Shown here: positions 1-10,163 of the stretch, one piece after another
How positions within the stretch are numbered: position 1 is the stretch's first letter
Layout: every line of letters starts with the position of its first letter
NCBI GenBank assembly: GCA_007644065.1
Contig: VJWN01000017.1
Coordinates: 496,001 to 560,000, forward strand
Length of the DNA: 64,000 bases
From: Margaritispora aquatica
Lineage: Eukaryota > Ascomycota > Leotiomycetes > Helotiales > Discinellaceae
Direction: 5' to 3'
Notes under the pieces: generated by a model
Seen by the model: only the letters and a program-made list of their open reading frames with translations
The model's database searches: none
Told to the model about the DNA's origin: nothing
Program-made: the position numbers and the translations under genes

Positions 1-1
1 A

Positions 2-259
2 ATCGTTGCCACCGCTGCTGGGCCTTTCGCGATAAGTATTTCATTGTTAGCGAAGGCTCTTGGCTCTTGGATAGCTGATAACAGTGTTGAATCTAGACGG
101 AGGCTTGATTTCATATTTATAATCAGAGGGTTAAACATATTTGCGTATGTTGTAGCGCGTATTGGTCTTGTAGTTCTAATTTTCTATTCCTTTTCATCGA
201 TGCCGAAAGGTGTCTATGCGACTGTGGATTGGACGACATATTTTCCTGTATTAGGATGA
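2..259 (+). CDS. C-terminal part of a polytopic membrane protein (5' truncated by window edge)
   Basis: The frame is open from base 2 to a TGA at 257-259, with no start visible, so this is the last exon or part of it. It shows a hydrophobic stretch at the left edge, a basic linker, and a second hydrophobic segment followed by a Trp-Thr-Thr-rich tail ending in PVLG. From memory, fungal membrane proteins of unknown function often end in a similar WTTF/YxP tail. The broken relic near 45 kb looks like the middle part of the same family, but that link is recognition by eye and not an alignment. Function is unknown. Confidence 0.5.
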   Translation: MVATAAGPFAISISLLAKALGSWIADNSVESRRRLDFIFIIRGLNIFAYVVARIGLVVLIFYSFSSMPKGVYATVDWTTYFPVLG

Positions 260-550
260 AAATTAATCTTCCTAACTTTCGGACAAGTAGTTCTTAGAGT
301 CTAGAGCTGTTGATGCTTTCCTGGCGATTCTATAGAGTTTGATATTGTGTTGAAAATTAGAGTTACATAGCTAAATAAGGAGCAATCCTGAAAACGCTTT
401 CCTTGCACTCCCTCCAAATTCATGGTGGATCAGATTCCCAGAACGATCACATCCAGCTATCTGAAATAACGAGCCAGATTCTGCTACTGCTTAACCATGC
501 ACCACGGCCCACGATACTGGTTCCACAGCTTCCATTGTTTCAACTTGCAT

Positions 551-757
551 TCAAGCTTCTTCCAGTCCACTTCTCCTTATATCAGTGTCACTTCGATCTT
601 CAGAAGAATCGTCCACTCCCGTATCTGCTGGCCGATCATTGCCTGTTGATGCTCGTTTTTTGATACACCCGCTCAAAACATATATTAGATATCCGAGAAG
701 CCAGCATGCAAGAGTAGCGGCAATACCAATGAGCCAAATTTGAATGTTGGTGAACAT
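551..757 (-). CDS. Small single-span membrane protein (68 aa), hypothetical
   Basis: An ATG-started frame encodes one N-terminal hydrophobic helix (about residues 7-31) followed by a short basic KKR patch and a strongly charged Asp/Ser/Glu/Arg tail. This is the layout of a type-III or signal-anchored micro-membrane protein with a cytosolic tail. No family is recognised. The hydrophobic-then-charged organisation argues for real coding, but the ORF is short and could be fortuitous. No intron is needed. Confidence 0.35.
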   Translation of the reverse strand: MFTNIQIWLIGIAATLACWLLGYLIYVLSGCIKKRASTGNDRPADTGVDDSSEDRSDTDIRRSGLEEA

Positions 758-1969
758 TCTCGATGTTATTGTTTGATGTATGTGGTAGAGGTCAGTTCGA
801 ATGCGTTGCAGCGAAAATCCAGACTAAGGGTTTGTGGAGGTGAATTCAGAAACGCTTGAAGCTTTTTAATCTTGAGAGATGACGAATAGAAGGATTCAGA
901 GCTGGAGTGAAATTATTAGAAAATATACCAGCAGAAATGATCATTTTAATTATCAGTCCAGAGACGCCAAGATATCGAGGCTAATTTACGAAAATAGAAT
1001 GTCTCACAGAACAGGACGCAGCCGGGGCGCATGATTGTAAATCATAGGCTTCTCAAACAATTGTCAGGCTTAAGGAAAACTGTTGTTTCAAAAGCACAGC
1101 CTAATATTGTAGTTATGTTTCTTTCAATGTATCCAGGTAAACAATTTGCGAAGAAGGAAATAAGACAGCAAGTACGGTCGTTGTCCAATCAACAAGGTCG
1201 CTTAGATTTCTACAAAAGGCATCAAGTCGATGCCATACTCGTGTTTCCCACCGGTCTGAGGATACTGACTATGGATCTGTTCACTGTTCTCCATAGGGAA
1301 TGCCTTCTCTAATAATTCTAGACCCCTAGGAGACACGAACACTCAACAGTTCCCTACGTTCGTGTAGCTACTTACCAAACTCCACCATGAATGTGTATCC
1401 TCATAAATCACGAATCAATCTCGACAGGCTATTACAGAGCTATGATGTGGACTAAACTCCCCTCAACCATGAGGAAAAATGCTACATCTTACCTTACCTT
1501 AGTATCAGAACTCGAGGAAGGCTACTCTAGAATCACGTGCTCGCTTCTGATTACTTCTTTGAGTTTCAGCTCTCACAGCAGTGGCTTTTGGGCTGAGCAG
1601 GGATCGAAACGGAGCGCTTAACTTCATATTTCAGGAGCCTGACTGCAATGGACGTGTTGGTCTTCTTTATGAAGGCTCCATTTTTTTTTTCATCGCGTGT
1701 TCATTTACCTCTTACAGAACTGCTGGCTGTATTCGCTTAAGAGCAACCGATATCATATCATCACTTGGACAGAGTACCGCCAAGCCCACATCTTGGAAGC
1801 TCTTGTTCACGGCTCATAGTGAGGAGAGGCACTGGCTTGTTCTGAGCCTCTTTTGAGGATCATCTTGAGCTGCTATCGCACCAGATTAGATCACATCATC
1901 TCAGGATCCCGCCAGCACGACTACTACAATCAATATACATCCCACAATCCAACACTACACCATCAAAAA
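758..1969. other. Intergenic, no supported gene
   Basis: Only short ORFs without recognisable domains occur here, including a basic 93-codon one at 1031-1312 that I cannot support. A poly-T run lies near 1681-1694. The part next to 1970 is the A/C-rich leader of the following gene. Confidence 0.5.
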
Positions 1970-3388
1970 ATGAACTCATACACACCCAAATATCACACGA
2001 ACCACACCCGGCCCGTAAAACCCACTGTATACCTCTCCCTCTCTCTCACAACCTCACCACCCGACCCCCTCGGCTTCGCTTCCGTGAGCGGACTCTACGG
2101 TCCCGGAGCCTGGGTGGCGTGGTATCTCAGCATTCTCGCCTCCTGGCTGCATCTCGTGTATTTCCTGCGCGGGCGCGTCAAGGGCGGGAACAAATTCTGG
2201 GTGAACAGCGTTATCTACTTGCTGGGACTCAACTGGGCGGCGGTGGATTTCTTGCGGCATCAGTGGAGCTTGGGGTCGTTGTTTGAGAAGAAAGCGGCGG
2301 GGGCAGCAGTTTGGAAAACAGAAGCAGCGAGCGTGGGCGCCGCCATGGTGATGGTGTATTGGGGATTCAGTCACGCCACGGCGCAGATGCTCGTGCTACT
2401 CCTCGGGTCTTTCGATTTTGGGCGGCGGAAGAAAGCGTTGCGTCGCGCTTCGGTCTTGTCCTTGGGGCTGATTATCCCGATCTTCAGTCTCATCTCTATG
2501 GGCTACTTTCTCGCGATCGAGTATAATTTCACCAATCCTTTCGCTACAATTTCAATTTCGCAGCTGCTGAAATCGGAGCCAGTGGATCTTATTCCTGCAT
2601 TCTACTGGAAGGACATGCAGTCCAAGGAGGGAGAGACCACGTACTACGGCCACGCGACGTACATGGAGTATGCTTATATCTATGCGATATTGGCGACCTT
2701 GCCCGCGGTGCCTTTGGCTGTGTACGGCGTTGTGCAAACAGCTCGAGTGGTACTGTTCTCAGCTTTTGCACAAGAAGCAACGCGAAGGCTGATGCCCATT
2801 TGGAACGTTCTTGGTCGTCCCACAAAGCTCGCTTGGTGGGTAGTAAAACGAATTCTCTTTATTATAGTAGCGGTTATCATCTTTGTTGTTTCCTTTTTCA
2901 CCTGTGCAATGTGGCCTATGATGCTTTTTACGGCACTCGTAACTTGCGTTCGTCTCGTTTGGTATTCCATCATGGGCTTCATCTACCTGTGCATGGCGTA
3001 TATCTCAGGGAAGAACCTCGATGGCGCGTGTTTCTTCATGCCATGCGCGCCACAGAAGATCGCGGATGCCGATCAGGCGGGAGCGTTGTTTGTTGCTCTG
3101 GTGCTGTTAGTGGGTGGTGAGTTTGTAGTGCCTGTGTATAGGCATATGGCTCGAGGAGAGGAGAGCATAGGAGACGGCGAGACAGATATTGAGCGTCAGG
3201 GTGCTGCGAGTGGTGTTTACAGTCGACTGCTTGAAGATGAGAATGGACTTAGAGATGGGACTGCGGAGATGGAGATGGCGGATAGGACGGATGATCCACC
3301 ACCATCTCAAATATCTGATTCAGATGATGATTGGATGGAAAGATCAGCCACGCGGATGGAGGGACAGCTTCTTAATAGACAGTCTTGA
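1970..3388 (+). CDS. Multi-pass membrane protein of unknown function (472 aa)
   Basis: The first in-frame ATG that follows an A-rich leader (CATCAAAAA before the ATG) is at 1970; the frame runs uninterrupted to TGA. At least seven hydrophobic segments are visible: two near residues 45-90, one near 125-150, one near 165-185, one near 240-265, a long paired block near 290-345, and one near 365-385. The last about 85 residues are a soluble, Ser/Asp/Glu-rich cytosolic tail with DSDDD and DDPPPS clusters. No catalytic motif is seen. It resembles the polytopic membrane proteins of unknown function that are common in Leotiomycetes. G+C is higher in the 5' half than in the surroundings. Confidence 0.75.
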   Translation: MNSYTPKYHTNHTRPVKPTVYLSLSLTTSPPDPLGFASVSGLYGPGAWVAWYLSILASWLHLVYFLRGRVKGGNKFWVNSVIYLLGLNWAAVDFLRHQWSLGSLFEKKAAGAAVWKTEAASVGAAMVMVYWGFSHATAQMLVLLLGSFDFGRRKKALRRASVLSLGLIIPIFSLISMGYFLAIEYNFTNPFATISISQLLKSEPVDLIPAFYWKDMQSKEGETTYYGHATYMEYAYIYAILATLPAVPLAVYGVVQTARVVLFSAFAQEATRRLMPIWNVLGRPTKLAWWVVKRILFIIVAVIIFVVSFFTCAMWPMMLFTALVTCVRLVWYSIMGFIYLCMAYISGKNLDGACFFMPCAPQKIADADQAGALFVALVLLVGGEFVVPVYRHMARGEESIGDGETDIERQGAASGVYSRLLEDENGLRDGTAEMEMADRTDDPPPSQISDSDDDWMERSATRMEGQLLNRQS

Positions 3389-4094
3389 AGCGAGTTTGGA
3401 TGGATCTTGTATGACTCAGTTTCTTAGTATATTTAGTGATCTAGATGGTGAGGGCAACCAGTTGCCCGAGGGCATGTATTAATTCATACTTCTCTCATCG
3501 AGTATACTACCAGCTCTCATAGCTTCAAAGGAATCGAACCCCCCCCCCCCGGATTACACAAGCATATGAAATAAATACACCAAATCCTGAAGCCGGACAA
3601 AAGTAATTCACTCTCAAGTAAGCCCATCCAAAACACTGGTCCAGAATCAAGTTCCCCCGCCTCCTTCAAAATGTAACCTCACCAGGCATCAAATGTCGTG
3701 CAGCGCCCTGTGCCCACCACTTCATCCCAGATCTGCAACACATTCGTGGTGATCATACAAGGGGGTTTCTCACGTGACTATCATCTCACCTGCTGCCCCT
3801 GATCCTTGCCCCACATTCAGGCGAGAATTGAAACCGCAACCGTTTGATCTGATTTCAAGACATGGGCAGACGATTAGCGAGCTCGTATGACTTCAGATGG
3901 CAGGTTCGTCTGTTCTTCCTTTAAATGCTGGATGCTGCTGTGTGTGGAATGAATGTTCTATTCGAGTTTTTTCATCCATTCTTTATTTAGCCTTTTTTCT
4001 TGAGCAGGTCTCTTCTATTCTTCACTCTTTATTTTTGTTTCAAATCAAATTTGTCTTTAAAAGCTCTGTCAAATCTCCTCGAAGATCATTCAAG
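3389..4094. other. Intergenic with poly-C tract and pyrimidine-rich leader
   Basis: A homopolymer of about 12 C lies near 3539-3550 and is a likely assembly or length-variation hot spot. From about 3960 to 4094 the sequence becomes T/C-rich and precedes the ATG of the secreted-protein gene. An upstream in-frame ATG lies at 3897. Confidence 0.5.
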
Positions 4095-4790
4095 ATGAAG
4101 TCCTTCACCGCCCTCGTTGTCTTATTCCTGTCGGTCTCGTCCGTTTCCGCTGCACCAAGGAGAAAGCATAGAGTTTCGACTTCGAGCGCCGCTGCCGTTG
4201 CGGCTGCAACCGGAGTCCCAAGCACTACAGTCGCGACAACCGGAGGAACAGGAGCGTTGGTTCGTGGGGCATCAACAGTGGTGATGTTCGAGGTTGGAGG
4301 CATAGCAGGAAACGAGTGCCTCACATTTCGCAACAATGGTACAGCACGTGTCTCCCTTGTCACTTCAAAATTACTAACATACCTAGGTGAAATGGTAGAC
4401 GCAGCATGCGTCAACACCGCTGCTGATCGCCAAGTAACACCCTCCACCAACGCAGCAGGCGAAAGCGTCCTGCTTGTTCAGCGCAGCTTTTCAGCTGGAT
4501 TCCGTCCGGATCTTGTCGGCAAAGATGTGTGTGTCGGGTTCAACGGGACGACGTTCCTGGCTGAGGATTGTGCCGGGACTGGTTTTGCTGCTGTGAGCTT
4601 GGTTGGGGGACAATTGAAGTCGGGGACAGCGTGCCAGAGTGGTCACGATGGTAAAGTAAGATATGATGACTTCTTGGTGGCGAAGGTTCGTCATTCGCTA
4701 ACAATGTTGCAGGCTCAACTCACTGTCGACACAACTGGGACTACATGTGTCGGTGTCACGCTCACAACTGTCACACCTACAGCGCCATAA
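4095..4790 (+). CDS. Small secreted protein with signal peptide; two introns, both multiples of three
   Basis: The ATG at 4095 begins a classical signal peptide (basic Lys2, hydrophobic core, cleavage near VSA-AP at about residue 20), followed by an Ala/Thr/Val-rich linker and a domain with at least four Cys. Two introns are strongly suggested: 4339-4386 (48 nt, branch TTACTAAC, end CTAG) and 4656-4712 (57 nt, GTAAGA donor, branch GCTAAC, end GCAG). Both are multiples of three and contain no stop, so the unspliced reading frame also stays open. The spliced product is about 196 aa. Sequence between the introns (VGKDVCVGFNGTT..AEDCAG) is typical of a fungal extracellular protein family of unknown function. 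A polyadenylation-like AATAAA lies near 4830. An in-frame ATG at 3897 would add 66 residues and hide the signal peptide. Confidence 0.75.
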   Translation: MKSFTALVVLFLSVSSVSAAPRRKHRVSTSSAAAVAAATGVPSTTVATTGGTGALVRGASTVVMFEVGGIAGNECLTFRNNGTARVSLVTSKLLTYLGEMVDAACVNTAADRQVTPSTNAAGESVLLVQRSFSAGFRPDLVGKDVCVGFNGTTFLAEDCAGTGFAAVSLVGGQLKSGTACQSGHDGKVRYDDFLVAKVRHSLTMLQAQLTVDTTGTTCVGVTLTTVTPTAP

Positions 4791-6238
4791 TGCAAGAGCT
4801 TACTTTACAGTCATGCACGATTTGTAAATATAATAAATGTTTATAGAGGATAAAAGTTCCGACAAATGATTTTATTCACCTTCATGAAGCTTTTCGAGTT
4901 TTTGTTTTAAGCTGCGTTGCCATCTACTCGTCTGGATCTGGTATCTCTTGAAAAAAGATCTCTCAATTTTGCATTATAATGATTGAGGTGGTAATCTCGC
5001 CTTATTAATTGGTATCAACTCTTTTCCGCTGTGTCTCGCCATCGTATTCAGTATGAGAAGTTGAGTGTATTCACACCTGCGTACCGAATGTCTCTCCTGC
5101 TCCTCGCCTTACCTATCATCATCAAATCCCAGTCATGGGATCGGCCATATTCTGCTTTTCTGTCATAACAAGGGTATTTGATCCATTTATCATCGTAGAT
5201 TGCTGCTGCTTGCTCTGTTAAACTAATATGCGTCAGGACATTAATTATTGTGTGATATTTACGAGCGAGTATTGATCTGTATTTGGCCTCTCTATCATCA
5301 TCAACCTTTGGCAAATCAAATCTGTCCCATCTTTCCGATTTCCGCGCACTCTTTGGGTAGTCTGCACTCTTTAGCAAGAAGTTTCTGCTTAAAGCCAGAC
5401 CTGATTACGTGACTTGCCGCTCTTGGTCTTGCTTTAACCGCCTCAGCTACGTGAGCTCCTGCAGGTACACCGCCTTGTGCATGAACACCTTCCTGAGCAT
5501 GTCAAGAGTATGTGCGTCTGGGTTTACGCCAGCGCCTCCGCTCATGGAAGGCTAAGGTAGGCCCTTGCAGCGACCAGTATCTGTCTGAACAAGAGGCCTA
5601 CCGTACTCTCCTCTACTTATCTTCTCTTATTTTGTCCTGGAGGGACTTAGCGCCAGAGAACTTTTACTGAACCTGTAGGAGTTAGGCTCCTAAGGTAGAG
5701 TACGAGGACTTTCGATAACACGATGATATATTGAGTCAAGACTAAGGCATGCTACCTCGGCTCCGTGTTTAGAGCCTATATATGTTGGCTCGAGATCAAT
5801 AGAATCGGCGTTGTCTACCGGACCATCAGAATCGCCGACCAAGTAAGACATTGTCCACATCTTAGTGCATTTCATTGGCAAGGTACTTTAGTGCTTTGCA
5901 GCTACAGAAGACTTTACGGTTATCTTCCCCATATTTTTAGCTTAAATTCGTCGGAGTAGCTTCCGCGAGCCGAGACAGGGTCAAAGCCTTTATTGGCATC
6001 GGTATCTCCCGAAACCTAGATGGATTTCTCGTCTAATCGATTGAACTCCCAAATGGGGTAAATGGAAGCATTTTGAGAAGGATTTAGCTGCAGGACGGAA
6101 GGATAATCGGTTTCAGAATCAAGACTTAGGGTACGGTACGTCAGAGACCCAACTTCTAAGGTTTTGATGAGTTTTGGGAATCGGAATTTTCTTTTCTATA
6201 AATAAAGTTTATTCTATGTAAGCAGCACGTCCTCTATT
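4791..6238. other. Intergenic, no supported gene
   Basis: Only short ORFs (for example a basic 109-codon minus-strand one at 5048-5377) without family features. Base composition is even. Nothing repeat-like was noticed. Confidence 0.5.
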
Positions 6239-8384
6239 TTACTGTCTACCCTCCACTTTCCTTTCCCCATAAGCTGAACCAACTAAAGCCTTCCTGCTCC
6301 CCGTCGTCCCCGCCACTCCGCTTTTCAGGCTGATGTTATCGTCTTTCGAGCCATTTTGTGCGTCACTTGGTATCTGCTCGTTCCAGGTTCCCTCTTGGCC
6401 CCTAAACCACAGCTTTTCCTGGGCTAGCTTTACAAACCACGGCAGCTCACGGCCCCAGGTTTTGTAGGTCCAGTATTCCTTGAGATCCATATCCGCCGGC
6501 TGAAGTCTGCCTCTGGTGACCACTTTGGTGATCCAGATCAGCCCGTTCAAAACCGTGTAGGAAAAAAGCCCCGCGATCAGACCATATGCCACCGAGTAGG
6601 TGTACGGCATCGTGATGATCGTGATGAAAGCTGGCAGAGCGTCACCAATAAAGCCCCAGTTGATACTAACAACTTGCCGCATCATGAGGTAGCCCACAAT
6701 AATCAATGTGCAACCTGTTGCCCAAGGAGGAATGGAAGCAAAAATCGGTGCGAAAAACATGGAAATCAAAAAGCAAACGCCCGTCGTGATGGCTGTTAAT
6801 CCAGTCTTCCCGCCTACGGTGATGCCGGCGCCAGATTCGATAAAAGCTGTGACTGGCGAGCATCCGAAGAGAGATCCGATCGAGATGCAAGCAGCATCCG
6901 TACAGTATGCCAAAGTCGAACGGGGAAAGTCCCCGGTGGCAGGATCCACCACCCCAGAAAACCGTGCCATGGAATATAATGTTGCAGTGGCGTCAATGAC
7001 ATCGACATAAAGAAAAGTGAAGAGAGCGAGGACAAAGTGAGTTCCGGCGCCTGTACCAGAGATGATATCCCAGTCCTGGGCCACCAGGGTGTGGGAAAGG
7101 GGATGAAAATGAACGACTTGTTTAAAGAACGAAAACATTTCGTTCCCTTCTGGAGTATCTGGGAAATAAGTGATCGTGGTACCGCGACTATACATGTTAT
7201 CAGTTACATGTTACATGAAGATCAAGCTTGAAGGGTGATACTAACGGCCATGATAGAATTGAGACGAGAGAGATGCCAACAATGATAGCTGCTTTGACGC
7301 GGTAACACATCAAGTAAGCAGTGAGAACACCACCACACATGATACCAAGCCAGAGCTATAGCTAATTAGTAACTGACACGATGGAAAACGATGGATTGTG
7401 GTGTTGACACCGATATACATACAGTAGGATTCGTCATTTTATGACTTGTGCAAGACCCCGAAGCTGGATCCAAATATTGTGGAGGACAACCGGCGATGGT
7501 CGTCGGCGTCGCCACTCCACCTGAGATCAATCCGATGCCAGAATACGACATGCCGATTTCCGCAATAAAGAAGCCGATGCCCACACCGCTGGCGACTTTG
7601 ATGGATGATGGAATGACTTTGACAAGCCACTGCCGCATGCCGATCAGTGAGAGCAAAATAAAGATGCAACCCTCAATAAAGACCGCGGTCAGGGCAAGTC
7701 GATAAGAAACCGAGCCAGAGCCATGATATCCAACGACTTGAAAGGTAAAGTACGCATTGAGACCCATTCCGGGGCTAGAAAGTAGCAGAGTCAGTTAGGG
7801 TCAATTGGGTCAAAGTAAGGCACTCACGCTAATGCGACCGGTAGGTTGGTGAAGATGCCAAATGCAATTGAGCCAATACCAGAAATCACAGCCGTTGCCG
7901 TGATCAGGCTTCTATTCAGGCCTGATATTGTCAGCTATCGTCAGCTATGAATTAATGCAATAGTGTTGAAGAACGAGAACGTACCCAACAAGCACTGCCG
8001 ATACGAAGCGTCATCATTGCAAAGAGGATCGTTAGAATTTGTTCCAGGGCAAACACAAGTTCCGCCACTCTGCGAGAGGATATTTGCCTTCATATGTTTG
8101 TTAGTATTTCCGAGTCGGTAATGGTATATAATTTCGGCACCCTACTTACGTTGACAGTAATGATATATGCCATAGTAAAAAATGTCGTCAGCCCGGCATA
8201 TATCTCCGTAAGGAACCTTGAATCCTTTCGTTCATTTGGCTATTGATTATTAGCATTGGTGTTTCATTGGGTAGTTCTGGCTGGCACTTGCATGTCCTGA
8301 GCCCTCAAGACGAAAGACTCGACCAAATGTGGACAGGGAAGCTTTTCCATTGATGGTGTTGACCAAGCTCTTGATTGAATCCAT
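6239..8384 (-). CDS. azgA: AzgA-type purine (adenine/hypoxanthine/guanine) permease, 7 exons, 596 aa
   Basis: Exons on the minus strand are 8384-8292, 8239-8150, 8087-7985, 7921-7828, 7774-7423, 7355-7246 and 7187-6239; together they give 597 codons ending in TAA. The product has the AzgA/NCS2-like pattern: an N-terminal FRLEGSGH..ERKxSRF segment, an AGLTTFFTMAYI helix, LPVALAPGMGLNAYF, the substrate-region motif CSPVTAFIESGAGI..GGKTGLTA, and about 12 hydrophobic helices followed by a hydrophilic C-tail. Length fits AzgA (about 580 aa). It should sit in the plasma membrane and import 6-oxo/6-amino purines with protons. The first intron has a GC donor (8291-8240, GCAAGT..AG); splicing there is needed to keep the conserved GSGHP frame. 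The remaining five introns are GT-AG, 53-67 nt. The orthology symbol is by family resemblance. Confidence 0.93.
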
Positions 8385-10163
8385 CGCGTGAACAATTTAT
8401 ATGAAATAGGGACATAGAGTTAGGGCACAGGATTGCGAGAGTTGACCCAAGGTAGTTATAGGATTAATTCCAGAATGAATACTCTAGCCACTACTGCATT
8501 CATGACAGCCGACGCAACTCCATGCGTCCATATTGACAGAGGCTGATTGTTAGACTTTCTATCCGATAGTCATAGCAATTCAATAGTCTCGGTTATTCTG
8601 TCACGAATGGGCGAATCGATCTGAGAGATCCCGCAACGAAAAGGCCGCCGAAGTGAAGGAGCCCGGTCTCGCTTGACTCGGGAATATAGGGGAAAGTACA
8701 GTGTACGTTGGACCTACCTGTGGTGTTGAATGAATGTCTTTGACTCCCTAGGGATTGCACGCCCCCGTTCTGGGTTAAAGGCACATTTGGGTCCTTAGCT
8801 TGATTATGAGACACGCAATATGGCGTGTTTCTCCAGCCGCGGGGCCTAGACTATCCTCAAAGTTTTTACTCTGTACAAGTCGCCACTGGCTACAGCTGTC
8901 TTACCCGTGACAAGGATGCTATTGCAAGGCGTATGTCCGAGCTATCGCGATCGGTGGTCAACACGTTCTGGCCACACATTTAAAGTGGTCCGTCCACTCG
9001 GCGATCAGTATTCGATCTGTGGAGAGATAAGTTACTTAGTTCAGCCCAGTTTTCTAGCCCCTCATATGGCAGATGTCGGTGGAGAATACTGCACACAGGT
9101 GACACAATAAGTGTTCCTGACAAGGGTTATCATTTTATAATCAAGGAAACAAATTGAGGTCAAATAATTCCTAGCTCAGATCTACATCATTCGAACGAGG
9201 TTTCAATTTTAGTCAGGAAACATCTATTTGTTTTAACCGTTTGGCATCTATGTTGTTGTTGTTGAACTGTCAAAGTTATAAGTCTTTCATGTTCTTCTCC
9301 CCTCGGTTAGAGAAACTATACTTTTGTGGTGACACTTATTTGTCACCTGCGTGTGCTGGTAGGATTTGTTTTAGAAGGTAGGGATTTGTCCGGTACTATC
9401 GATCGAATAGATCGTTCGAATAGATATGATCGGTGCTTTGACCCATCACGCTATAACCTCGACTCATGTCTTGTAGAAGGTTGGCGGGTACTCAGGTACC
9501 TGTGGCGCTCACGTGGCGCTCCCGTTCCCTTCAGCCTACAGGTGCTTGCGTACCAGAATGATGAAGCTGAAGATGAACCCAGAAGATGAGGATCAGGATT
9601 TGCGGGTGCATGTGCATGTGCATGAGCATGAGAATAGTACCTTACAGAAGAGTATTGAAGGCTTTTGCCAAACATTGGATGATTTCCACGTTTCCAGGTG
9701 AGCCACTCGCTTAGAGGAACTGAACCTCAGACCACCCGTACCGACTAGACCGTAACTCGACCAACGAGAAGCGAGATCGACGAAAGGGGGACAAAGAATG
9801 TCTTACTACTTGCTCCCAGCTCCCAAGTTCCAGCTCCCTATCCGGAAGTTCAAATTTAGGACCTTTGTTTGCACTCTCAGGTCGCTCAGATCCCGATGAA
9901 GACGTGCACAGTGTTCGCTCCATAGCAAGCCATGCCTCGGGATTTTTTAGCCCAATCCATCACAATTCCCATACCATACCATATCGTACTGTACCGTACC
10001 ATGCTAAACACATACATACATACATCCCTACATAATAATGCCATGTACCTCCGTTCCACTGGAATATCACTGGACTATCATGAGAATTGCTGACTGGCAC
10101 TTGCTCCCCTCTTCTTTCTTTTTTCTCTCTTTATTTCTCAAAGCAAGCGGCTGCCAGTCCTAA
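8385..10163. other. Intergenic / promoter side of the permease; simple repeats
   Basis: This 1.8 kb lies between the permease start and a downstream plus-strand gene. I see no gene. Short low-complexity tracts occur: GCATGT/GAGCAT repeats at about 9606-9632, TACC/ATACC-like repeats at about 9970-10000, and a CATA run near 10008-10026. The last 100 bases are T/C-rich. Confidence 0.5.

Noticed and set aside
2054..2374. His/Pro-rich minus-strand ORF (106 codons)
   Set aside because: Lies wholly inside the membrane-protein gene at 1970-3388 on the other strand; composition is a codon shadow.
3525..3560. GAATCGAACC followed by poly-C, like the T arm of a minus-strand tRNA
   Set aside because: No acceptor, D or anticodon stems can be paired around it; the T stem would need several G-T pairs only.
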